A DNA stretch of 64,000 bases. It comes from Orthonyx spaldingii (lineage: Eukaryota; Chordata; Aves; Passeriformes; Orthonychidae). The stretch lies in NCBI GenBank assembly GCA_013397795.1, contig VZTJ01001769.1, positions 633,386 to 697,385 of the forward strand, written 5' to 3'. A model generated the notes under the pieces. It made no database searches, was not told the origin of the DNA, and saw only the letters and a list, made by a program, of their open reading frames with translations. Both the position numbers and the translations under genes were made by a program. The first letter of the stretch is position 1, and every line of letters begins with the position of its first letter. Positions 51,186 through 61,229 of the stretch are shown piece after piece.

Positions 51186-51256
51186 GGGCCATTCACTTAA
51201 GAGTTGAACTTGATGATCTTTGTGGGTCCCTTCCAACCCAGACCATTCTGTGATCC
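51186..51256 (+). mobile_element. TguSINE1-like SINE, 5'-truncated
   Basis: Begins with GGGCCA, the 3' end of the tRNA-Ile-like head, then ATTCACTTAAGAGTTG and the CR1-type tail TGTGGGTCCCTTCCAACCC...ATTCTGTGATCC. The same junction appears in the longer copy at 58724-58867. Because it keeps the last bases of the tRNA part, it is a truncated SINE rather than a CR1 end. CR1-driven copying typically truncates the 5' side. Confidence 0.8.
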
Positions 51257-53916
51257 TAATGGATTCCGTGGCCTATGCACTGATCAAGTGATTCCTCCAC
51301 TCTGGCACACAGATATAATAGTTCCCTGTGTCAACAAAGACTCCACACGTGTTTGGCAGCACCTAGACTAAATATCTGACTCCTTTCATCTCTGTTCTTT
51401 TCGACTTTGGGTGGGACAGGCTCTTTGTCTTGTTTAAGCCCCCAAATACAGTGCAGTGTGTTTAGACCATAGTCATTCACTCAATGCACACACCTTATAT
51501 GATAACAACCTATTGCATTGGGAATGGAAGAAGTCTGATCCAACTACCCCCTTTCCACTCATACAAGAAGGATCTTAATACTTCCATATACTGAAATCTG
51601 AAATGCTCACAGATCCCTGAGGACAAAGTATCAGATGTCATCAAGAGGAACATAGGCTGCCATGCTTTATGCAGTACCCTGGATTTACTAAATCTGCCAG
51701 TAATGCCTCCAGCACCACTGTAGAAATTCCCTCTGCAGACAGAAAGCCCATGTTCCATTGGCCACAAATAGCCATCCTGAGCTGGTAACTTTCAAGATTT
51801 GTCTGTGTTTCCAGGACTGGATAGAGAGATGTAACTTGCTTATATATCATTCAGTTCAAACCTTCATGAGGCTGTTCTTTTCATACTGCTTCTGTTCAGA
51901 ATGCTTTCAAAGTTGGGCATTAATTGTTTCGTAATAAGATATCATCATAAAACATGCAATTTAGTGCTTCGTTTCTTCCAATTTCCATATAGGAATCCAA
52001 CTCTGCTAAATTCGAGTTTTAATCCCCCTGGCCCTTCATGTAACTGGTACTATAGACTATGAAGGGTTACCGACCCATAGCAAATAAATTAATAAGCTTC
52101 CGTAATTATATTTGGGTCATTTTATTTCAAACCGTGAAATCAAAAGCTCTGTTCACATTAGTGCAGGAATTGCTCTAACTAGCCATTGGGACTCCCTTGA
52201 TATACCATCTGCAAATGAAGCAAACTGGCACATGCTGGACTAAAGAATCCATGCTCAAAGATTGCATGCATGGCTTTTTTTCCACTACATTTGCTGGGCA
52301 TCAGTTTTGAATGTTATTTCTATCTGTTTCCTGTCTCAAAAAAGTAATTCTGCCTTACAGCATGATCTTTGTCTTTTGCAGTCAACAATTGCCAAAAAGT
52401 CTCACATCTCTACCAGGCAGGTCAGATTATTTGGCCTCCACCTGTCTCAGGGTGCAGTGCAGAATGTATTGGCACAGCCACCAAAGAGGACTCTTAGAAA
52501 GCCTGGAAAGCAAGGCTGTGCTTCTCATGGGAAAATGTGCCATGGCACTGTTGCTTATCCCACTTCTTGCAGCCTCCTATGCATCCTCTGCTAGAAGGAA
52601 ATGCTCTTTATGACAGCTTGAGTCTTTGGAGGTTCTTACTTGAGTCTTCTTGGTTCCATTTCTCCTCATGATCACCTGAAATTGGAAGTCTGGGAAACTT
52701 CTGCAGCTTGGATTGCTGCTGTCCCCAGGAAACTAACTGACCTTGAAAAACAGTTCTAAATTCTATACCTTGTAATGTGGTCACAAAGGAAAAGGCTGGT
52801 AAGGTTAACTTCTAAGTTACTGTGATCATCTCTATAAAGACACTTTGGCATCCATCATGGAGAGATATCCATTACACACAGTATGGAGTTATGAAAAGGG
52901 TTCTTCCTGCTCCTGCTGTATGCTTAAAGGGTCAAAACAGGACCGTCATTCCATGTATTTCTCCACTGCAGAGACTCACAGAATACTATTTCTGCCCATA
53001 ACTAACAACAGTATGGGCAGCCTGTCAATTGACTGACCACCTGGCATCTCTTGAAAAAATAGCTGCACACAGCTGTCTTGTGAGGTGTGCCAGCTGCCAT
53101 CTACAGCTGGATGTGAATTGCCCACACACACCATGGTAAGGAAGAGGAGGAGCATGACAGAATCTTAGTTGAGAAAATAGAATTGGAATTTGCTCCAGAA
53201 TGGGAGATAAGTTCACTGCATTACTTGTGCTATATTAGTCAAATACTGGTAGAGACAAGCATCTACAGCTGCGTGGAGTTCACCAAGTTAGCAGGGCTAC
53301 AGGTGAATATCTATGAGTAACAGGGCAACTTTTAGACACTGAGTTAGTTCATTGGTGGCTATAAAAGTGACAGACTTTACCCAGCCTCTGCATAACAAAT
53401 CTCAAAAATAGTGGCTTCTGGTTGGTGAAAGGATGTACCAAAGGAAAGGTCATGCTGTATGTACCCTGTGCTTATATACTTGTCCTAAGCATCTTCTGGT
53501 AGCTCTGCCAGCCTAGTATACTGAGCTAGATGGCCCTCTAGTCTAGGAGGAGAGTTCTCATGTCCTTCTAAAGGAGAATCTTTGGGGAGACAGGTTATGG
53601 TAGCAGAAAAATGACGTCTTTCCCAGCTCCTTTATAGCAGAAATGCCTCAATTCTACCCTCAGTAAGCTTGTTGAAGTTCCCACCCACTGCGGTGCAGCT
53701 TGTATTTGAACAGCTGAGGGTAGACCTTCTGAAATTCACATTTCTATATGCTTAATATAAGCTGAGAAGAGTTTACCTATCTGGAATTTTGGATGCAGCT
53801 ATTTCATACAAGGGAGATTTTTAGCAGATGTAGCCATTTTATACTTATAAAGTTAGCAATGATTTTGGCACAGGAAGTTTTGTGTGCAAGAAAGCCACTG
53901 AAAGAAAATATGAATC

Positions 53917-53976
53917 AGAAATGAAAGTAAATCTAAGCAGAAATGAAAGCAAATCTAAGCAGAAATGAAAGCAGCC
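53917..53976. repeat. 22-bp tandem repeat, about 2.6 copies
   Basis: Units start AGAAATGAAAG at 53917, 53939 and 53961. The first two copies differ at one base and the third is partial. Confidence 0.85.
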
Positions 53977-54669
53977 ACCAGCTTCCAGCACAGCATTCCA
54001 AAAGTTTAATTGTGTAGTCATCACCCTTTTAAACTTAAACCATACAGGGTTTGGCAAGAGAAAAAACAGAAACAACAACACAAAAAGGCCCTCAACACTT
54101 TATGTCACATTAAGGGACACACAAAAAGACGATTTCGTAATTTAAGTGATTACTTCCTTTGAACATCCTTTTCATTTGTCCCCAGCCCTTCCAAGTACTG
54201 CACATGAGGGATGCCAGGCCCATTGCAGACACGGTGGACCAGCCAACAGGGGGCAGCCAGAGGACAGGAATGAACATCAGCGACATACACCCCTTCTTTG
54301 GAGAGCCCAGAAAAGCAACAGTCAATCACCTTACCAGCAGCCTGCTAGCTGGTCTCTAGACCGATTCATTAGACAGACACCTCCCTCCCTGGCTCATCAT
54401 TTCGTTATGACACAGGAAGATGACAGCCTTTCATGGGACAAAAGGACATTCTTAGGAATGCAAAGGACTGAAATATCATCTCATACCCTGGCATGCTTCC
54501 AGGACACCAAGGATGTGCGGTCTCCTTAATCACAAGTCCTTTTTTGGTCCTGCTGCATTTTAAGAGACTAGTCTGACTCAAAGACGCTATCAAGTTCACC
54601 TAAAGTAGCCTGAAGGATTTGCATTTGAAAGCCATCCAGCCCAAGCTTTACCAAACTAGCCTTTCATAA

Positions 54670-54731
54670 ATTAAAAGCAGAAAGTAAGGTCTTGCTTGAC
54701 ATTAAAAGCAGAAAGTAAGGTCTTGCTTGAC
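54670..54731. repeat. Perfect 31-bp tandem duplication beside a gap
   Basis: 54670-54700 is repeated exactly at 54701-54731, only 12 bases before the N run. Such exact short duplications at a gap edge often come from assembly, though a real duplication is possible. Confidence 0.85.
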
Positions 54732-54743
54732 AGTGCCTTTTTT

Positions 54744-54778
54744 NNNNNNNNNNNNNNNNNNNNNNNNNNNNNNNNNNN
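54744..54778. other. Assembly gap of 35 Ns
   Basis: Preceded by a short T run and followed by TTAAAAAATTC, so the missing sequence is probably a T-rich homopolymer tract. Frames spanning it are artefacts. Confidence 0.9.
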
Positions 54779-57673
54779 TTAAAAAATTCTCGGCTTTGCC
54801 CTTGGGAGAGAGCACTACTTTCTGCCTCCATTATAATATTTTTGGAAAGTATGCTCCTTTTATTTGGCAAGGTCGTTAAGCAGACCACCAAAAGGACAGA
54901 CACAAACTATTTTGGAAGGCTATGCTTTTGCTCTGCAAATGTAGTCATACAAGTGCACCTCTGCTTCATAGCACTAGTCCTACACTGAAAGCCAGTGTTC
55001 ATGGAAGATCAAATTAAACTGGGCAGCTTGGCATTGCTGCTGGGTTGGTTGCTGGGTCTTAAGGGAGATTATTGTTATGGCATAATGTTGTCAGAGCATA
55101 AAATTAGAGGCCTGACAAGTAAGGATTTCTCACAGGATCCTGTACCTGTGGTGGACTCTGGACCCAAACATAACCAGCTCTGACTTTCATCTCACATGTG
55201 GGATAGTTATAAATAAATAAGAGATTACCCTCCTGCCTATGAAACAAGAGAAGTGAGGAAAGGAATGTTACCCAATGAAATCACTACAGCCTAATCTTTT
55301 CAAAACACTGCTACTGAACTCACACTACTGTCATTTCTTCTTGGCTGCCTCAACTTTCTAGAGCCCTTTTTCAGTGATTTCCTACTTTTGAATTTTACAC
55401 TCAAGTCTTCAACCTCTGTTTATGAGGTACAGTGAAGTTTTTCTCACATCTACAGGACCTCCCTTCCTCAACTATTGCATCCACCCCCATTGTTCCTTTC
55501 AAGGCACTTTATCTATTCATCTATTCTTGTCTACTGCTCTTTTATCAGCCCAAATTTTCATGTAATTTTATATTCTTAAGTAAAAAGATCTTTCCAGTTC
55601 TTTTTTCTTAGACTCAGTGTCAAAAGCTCACTCCTACCCCACAACAATCTCCACTGCTGCACATTTCTTGTCATCTTCTGGCGCCGATATTTCCTAGCAG
55701 ACATGACAAAGAGTGGGAGCCACAGGCACATTCAGAAACACAGTAACTGGAAAAGAACATTTTAAGATAGTGGCATTTCAACATGGATGTCACTTCAGTT
55801 CTGTCCCCATCATTAATTCTAAAGGAGTCTTTCATCTCTACGTTATTGTATTTTCAAGCTTTATAGAGGAAGTTTCTCAAAATTCTTAAGCAATTCAGAG
55901 CACATATCCTAGTCAAAAAGCAATCACGTCTTTTTTTATAAAAAAAGCTGGTGGATAAATCTTATTTGCAGGGTGGTTTCCTATATTCATTGTTCAAATT
56001 GTTACATGCTAGCTGGACCACGAAGAGATGTCAGCTTCTCAGAAATTTTCTTTATAAGCAAGTCCCATTGCCTGCCTAAAAAACTCTTCAATCAGATACC
56101 AAAAGCCTTTGTTCTACTTCCTTTCTTTCTCTAAGGGACACAGCTGGCCCTCTCCTGTGCTCCCTCAAACACCTTGGATTTGTGAATGGCTACAAAAAGG
56201 CATGCTCACTAGATTCTAGAGCTATTTGTTAGCAACATTAAGCAAGTAAGAACAAGATACTCAAGGTTTGCCAACACATGTGAAAGAATGAGACAGCTCT
56301 AGCCCCAGATGAGCAAAATACATGTTTCTTTACACATTATTTCTCCAAGTCAGCCCCAATTTACTGTCCATCAAAGCCAAAGTCTCTCTGTCCAACTCAA
56401 TGGGACTGCCCTGGGACCCAGATAGCATATTTCAGAAATTCTCCTGAGAAAGAGCAGGAGCATTAGCAAAGAAGTACATGAATTAAAGCAGGTTTGATCC
56501 TCTTTAGTGTACGCTCTGAGCCTGGGGCCCACTAAGAACCTTCTGATCACTTAATCTGCCTATCTGGAGGATCTGTATATATATCAGATAATCCCGGTAA
56601 TCAAGAGTGTAGATAATAGCATTATTATTTTATTCCCATAAACATTTCAAAATAAATGTTTTCTTCTCCAGTGCAATCTGATAAATAAAATTCACACACT
56701 CTGAAAAAGAAAACAGACCTGCCAGAAAACTATGGAAATGTAATAGGAATAAAAGCAAGGATAAAATATCTCAGAAGGCAAAAACTCTAAGTGAAAACAT
56801 TTTGACTGCATACATGTTTTCTACTCTTCAGATGTAATCAGAAATTACTGATAAACAACATACAGCTGATACTGTTTTATGAGAGGTGTCAGAAAGCATA
56901 ACCATATTTACATACTGTAGTTGTGTAGCCGGAACCCTTGGACAATGACAGGCAGGAGCAGAAGGCAAAAGGACACTAAGGTGTGTCTAAGTTAGAAACT
57001 GACAACTCCCTCTATCCAAGGGATGGGGAGCTGGCAATGTTGGGGCAGTGGGGGACAGGAGAGAAAGGCCGTAGCCAGAGAAGGGCAGTCCAGGTCTGGC
57101 ATGCTGATGAGTGATCACAGCAGTTGCAGTCCTATTCTGGTGCCCCCCTAGAAATGCAGTATCTGCTTGAGCCCTACTTAGCCCATTATGTCACTACTAA
57201 AGCCAAAGAAAAATGTTGACAACTCAAAGACAGGTCTGAAGGATGGACTGTTACCAATATAGTTCAGTTGGTAAGAGTGGAAAGTCCAGTCCTCTCACAG
57301 GGCTGTAACAACAGCAGAGCAGGAGCAAGTCCTGTTAATGGGGTGAACCCTTTCTCCTAGCCTTTGCATCTCTGAAGAAATGGACTCTTCATCTTTCTTG
57401 GTAGAATTTCATTCTGATCTGATTTCTTTCTGATCCTAAGAGAATTGTAGCAAGGACCAGAGGTCACTGCTATGACAAAGCATAAGTTTGGAAGCAGCAG
57501 TTATTGACAAGTGAGCACCAGAATAATCCCCTAAATCATTAAGGGAAACTCAGGTCACCTTCCATTCCCCACATCTCTAACTGTGGGTTATTAATAGACT
57601 AAATATATTTGCTATTTCTACATGAGGTTAGTCAGTTCTATTGAATTTGTTTTGGGTTTGTTTTGTTGTTTTT

Positions 57674-57685
57674 GGGGGGGGGGGG
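57674..57685 (+). repeat. G12 homopolymer
   Basis: An uninterrupted G run after a TTTTG-rich stretch. It could form a G-quadruplex and is prone to length error. Confidence 0.8.
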
Positions 57686-58723
57686 AGAGTGGCGTATTGT
57701 AAGATGAATGATACTTATTTTGTATATCACTCTCCCCAAGAAAAATCTCTGCGGTCTAACCAGTTTCCCAAACTTCTGCAGCTTTGGCTCACATAGTGTA
57801 GATGGGACTTGGAAGGAAGAACTTCCTCTACAGCCAGGCATTCCTGCTTCTCGTTGGTTTTAAATTGCAGATTTATAATGAGGGATACACCTAGGAAGCA
57901 ACTGGATTTATTTGAAAATTAACGGTGGAAACTGGCTTCTCAGAGTTCTTGCCATTAGACTACAGCAAAACATTTTGTGATAAACCACAGCACTATAGTT
58001 TGAAATTGGACTTGAAAAATCATCTACATCATATACCATCTGCAGAACAGGAATTACTCACCAGGAGCTCTTGAGCTAAAACAAAATAAATGTATACATT
58101 TCTGCCAGAAGGATTGTGTCAAAATGAGCAGACTAACCAAGAAATATTTTTTGCTACAGAGCACTTACACAATTCATATTATCACTGTAGACCCCCAAGT
58201 GACTCAGTTTGCTTATCTTCTGGAAAAGTATTCAGGTTACCAATATGATTCCTTATTACTTCATTTATGGTAAAGTTTCTGGGTTTTTTCCTTTATAGTT
58301 TTGGTTTGATCCACAATAAAGACAAGAGAGTGTTTGCAAAATCTGGATTCATTTTGCTTTTCAAATTCTCATGACATTCAGTGAAAGCTTAATCTAGCAC
58401 TGTTGAAGTCAGTGAAAGTTTTGCCAATGGCTTCAACTGGGACTAAAAATTTAATTATGCACTAGTGAGAACTGTCAGCATTTGATTCCAGTACTTGTAA
58501 ATGCAGAATATGGGCCTAAACAGATTACAGTTGGTCCCCAAATGGCAGTACCATGGACTAAACCCAATTCAGGGTTCTTTTTTTTTTTGAAAGAGGAATT
58601 TCTTGCTAGAATCCAAACACCAGGAGACCTACCTTCTGTTTCCAAAGCATTTTCTTGATCTGCAGGAGATTAATACTCATCATCCTTTTTCTGTAGGAGC
58701 ATTTTTTGTAAATATATTTTTCA

Positions 58724-58867
58724 GAGATTCACAGAATATTCTGAGTTGGAAGGGACCCACAAGAATCACCAAGCCCAACTCTTAAGTAAATGGCCCATAC
58801 AGGGATTGAACCCACAACACTGGTGTTATTAGAACCATGCTCTGATCAACTGAGCTAAATCCAGGCC
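58724..58867 (-). mobile_element. TguSINE1-like SINE (tRNA-Ile head, CR1 tail), near full length
   Basis: On the minus strand it begins GGCCTGG at 58867. A tRNA-like region of about 77 nt follows, with an A box (TTAGCTCAGTTGATCAGAG), an anticodon-loop region CTAATAAC (AAT, Ile), a B box (GGGTTCAATCCC) and the acceptor end GGGCCA near 58791-58796. Then come TTACTTAAGAGTTGG and a CR1-type 3' tail (GTGGGTCCCTTCCAACTCAG, ATTCTGTGAATC) that ends near 58724. The A and B boxes would serve as an internal pol III promoter; the tail would recruit CR1 machinery. Changes in the acceptor and D-stem pairing mean it is not a working tRNA gene. The family is known from passerines. Confidence 0.9.
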
Positions 58868-58869
58868 AT

Positions 58870-61135
58870 TGACTTCACAGGATGAAATAAAAAGTTATCA
58901 TTGTTCTTCTGTCTGATTCCTCCAGGATGGCTTCCCAAGCCTGTCATCCCTTCCTCCCCAGCACCACAGGAGGATTGCTCTTATGCATTCTTTTCCTTCT
59001 CTGGGGAGTCCCCACAAGAACTATTCAGACATATTAGGTCATCTTTAGTATTTATTTCATTAGGAGATCGAGTCTTTCTTAAATGTCAAGAGTTTTGGGG
59101 TTTTTTCCAAGACAGGATATTTACATTCCTGGCTTTCACTTAGTTTTCCAGGTTATCAAGATTTCTGTCAGGTAGGATATTACTTTTTTCTGCTCCCTGC
59201 TCTCCACACAATTGTCTAAAGTGCTTTGTGTTTTCCCACACAGGGCCCACTTCTGATCTCCTCCAAACAGGTTTTAATCTGCCTGCTTTAATGGAGTTAC
59301 CTCTGATTTAGTTCACTTTGGCAAGGAATCACTCCATGATCCTCTGCAGAGCTCTACTGGGCTTCAACTTCCCAATTGTGCTGCATAATGCTTTTATTTT
59401 CCTTACAGGGCCTCCTAACCCCAAATCCATGCTACAGCAAAAGTCCCACCATAAGTCAGTCTTCACATCACTGCCTGAAGTGGGACAAAGAAACAGAGCA
59501 TCAGGATCGCAGGAAGAGGATGCAACATGGGCTCTTACCTTCCACTCCATTTTCTTGTCGTCTGTGGCTTTCCTCTGCTGTAAGAATAAGAAGACAACGG
59601 AATTTTGCCCCAAACCCATTTCTGCTGATGCTTACACTAAGTTGAGACATTTTAATCTGTCCTGTGCACAATAACTCTGTTCAACCCATCTGAGTCTTTC
59701 ACTGAAAGAATAATCTCACCTCTTCTAAAGGTATTTGTTAGTTTGTTAGAGAACAATCAAATCTAGTAAAGAGATTAAACGGGTAGTTCCAGAGACAGAT
59801 GAGATACATGGAATGGTTTCTCCTGGATGCATCAATCTTGCATCTAGTTACAGTAAATCAGCACCACAGTGAACTCAATCCATTTCATGAACACATGGAC
59901 TAAAGGTTCATTTTTACAGCTAAGAGCAGTTTATTCCCAGAAGATAACACCCTGCAAAAGAAGATGAAGCAGATGAAAGATACCATGCTGGAAGTCAAAT
60001 GTCTGCATGTGTGTTCTGTATTAAAGAAATTTTCAATATTTGCATTTTGTAAGCCTTAAGTTAGAATAGATATTGTGGCTAAATAAATTAAAATTTAAAC
60101 AGAGACACCCTATTACTAAAATCTGTATGCTTAATATCTGAGACAACCACTGAGGCTTCTTCTTTCTGTTCATTTATAAGATATATGGTTAGTTTTACAA
60201 TCCAGCCTCTAAAATAATGCACACATTTTACTAGTAGCATAAAATGCTCCTGATATTAGTATAATAAAATATTTTACTTGCAAATAATCTTATAAAAATT
60301 TTCCTAAAGCAAACAGCAAAATGTGGCATACATGTAGGGCAACTTCAACCAGAATTTCTCTACATAACCATTCCTAGTTCAATCCACTACCCAAACAATG
60401 ATTACATCTTAGAGAGATGTTTGACAAAATAACAGTGAATGTTTTAGGTGAAGAATAACAGGATAAACTGTCTGAAAATCCATTCAGAGTGTAGCAAATG
60501 AAATATTTCAGAGTTATCTTTAAAAACATCTTGTCTAAGAAGTGTTGCTGAAACTTCTTAATGAGAAATTACTAATGAAGGTGTTCGATCTACAAGGCAG
60601 CTGAGATAAAGTCCATGAAGAGAAACATTCAGAGCCCTGCTCCGGATGTAGGGCAATTCACTTTGAAGCCAATTTCTGCTTTCTAGTAGACAGAGGCAGA
60701 TCAGTGTTTTGTCCATAGGCTCTCAATAACTGACCCCACATTCACTTATGTAATCAGTATGAACAGCTTCATTGACAATATCCAAATGAAAACTCAGGTT
60801 GACCTTCCCGCTGTACAAAAAAAAACCCCGTATGTATCTTTTTAGTGCAGTGTAGGCTTGGAATCAGTATCATCCATTCTTGACTTTTTAGCTAACTAAT
60901 GGCTCTGCACAATATTAACATTACTAGTAGGAATACAGCTAATGGATATTAAGACGATGTGAAAAAGTGGTCTTTAAAACGCTGCAAAATGCATTTGGTT
61001 AATAATTAGCACCTTTGAAAGCTTAACTTCTTCACTAAAGCATTTATTTCACACATTTATAATTGCAAAATTATATGTACTCATTTCTATAAATTATAGT
61101 TTCAAAAGAAATGTGCTCAGTATAATTCCATTATA
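58870..61135. other. Non-coding unique sequence
   Basis: No supported gene. The 118-codon frame 59318-59674 contains an acceptor-like TTTTCCTTACAG near 59408 but overlaps a 96-codon frame on the other strand and shows no known domain. 60000-61130 is AT-rich and empty of features. Confidence 0.5.
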
Positions 61136-61175
61136 TGTTTTTATGCTTCCTTTCTTTCTCTTTTGCATGTTGTAG

Positions 61176-61220
61176 AAAGTGCAAAGGAAGAAGATTTCAG
61201 CAGTAACTCGGTGATGGCAA
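61176..61220 (+). other. Candidate small cassette exon (45 nt)
   Basis: A long pyrimidine tract (TTCCTTTCTTTCTCTTTTGC) and TTGTAG precede position 61176, a strong splice acceptor. A good donor, CAA|GTAAGC, follows position 61220. The enclosed 45 nt is a multiple of three and open in one frame (acidic and serine-rich: ESAKEEDFSSNSVMA). That frame stays open to 61369, with a weaker alternative donor at 61311/61312. I do not recognise the peptide. It may be an alternative exon of a gene spanning the window, a non-coding RNA exon, or chance. Confidence 0.25.
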
Positions 61221-61229
61221 GTAAGCAGA

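Larger units (their letters stand above)
51260..58720. other. Non-coding unique sequence
   Basis: No supported gene. It includes two small tandem duplications (53917, 54670), an assembly gap (54744-54778), a pyrimidine-rich stretch at 55320-55680 and a poly-G run at 57674-57685. The 66-codon frame 54159-54359 follows a good acceptor (TTTGTCCCCAG) but matches nothing I know. Confidence 0.5.

Noticed and set aside
52262..52594. 110-codon frame with an acceptor-like CTTTTGCAG near 52381
   Set aside because: A second overlapping frame of 100 codons exists on the same strand and neither shows a domain.
54176..54359. Frame after TTTGTCCCCAG that could be a terminal exon
   Set aside because: Matches no known family; an equally long frame lies on the other strand over the same bases.
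57250..57320. tRNA A-box-like TAGTTCAGTTGGTAAGAG, possible degraded SINE head
   Set aside because: No B box (GGTTCRANYCC) at the right distance, no cloverleaf pairing and no CR1 tail follows.
59318..59674. 118-codon frame with an acceptor-like TTTTCCTTACAG
   Set aside because: Overlaps a 96-codon minus-strand frame; no domain or composition signal.
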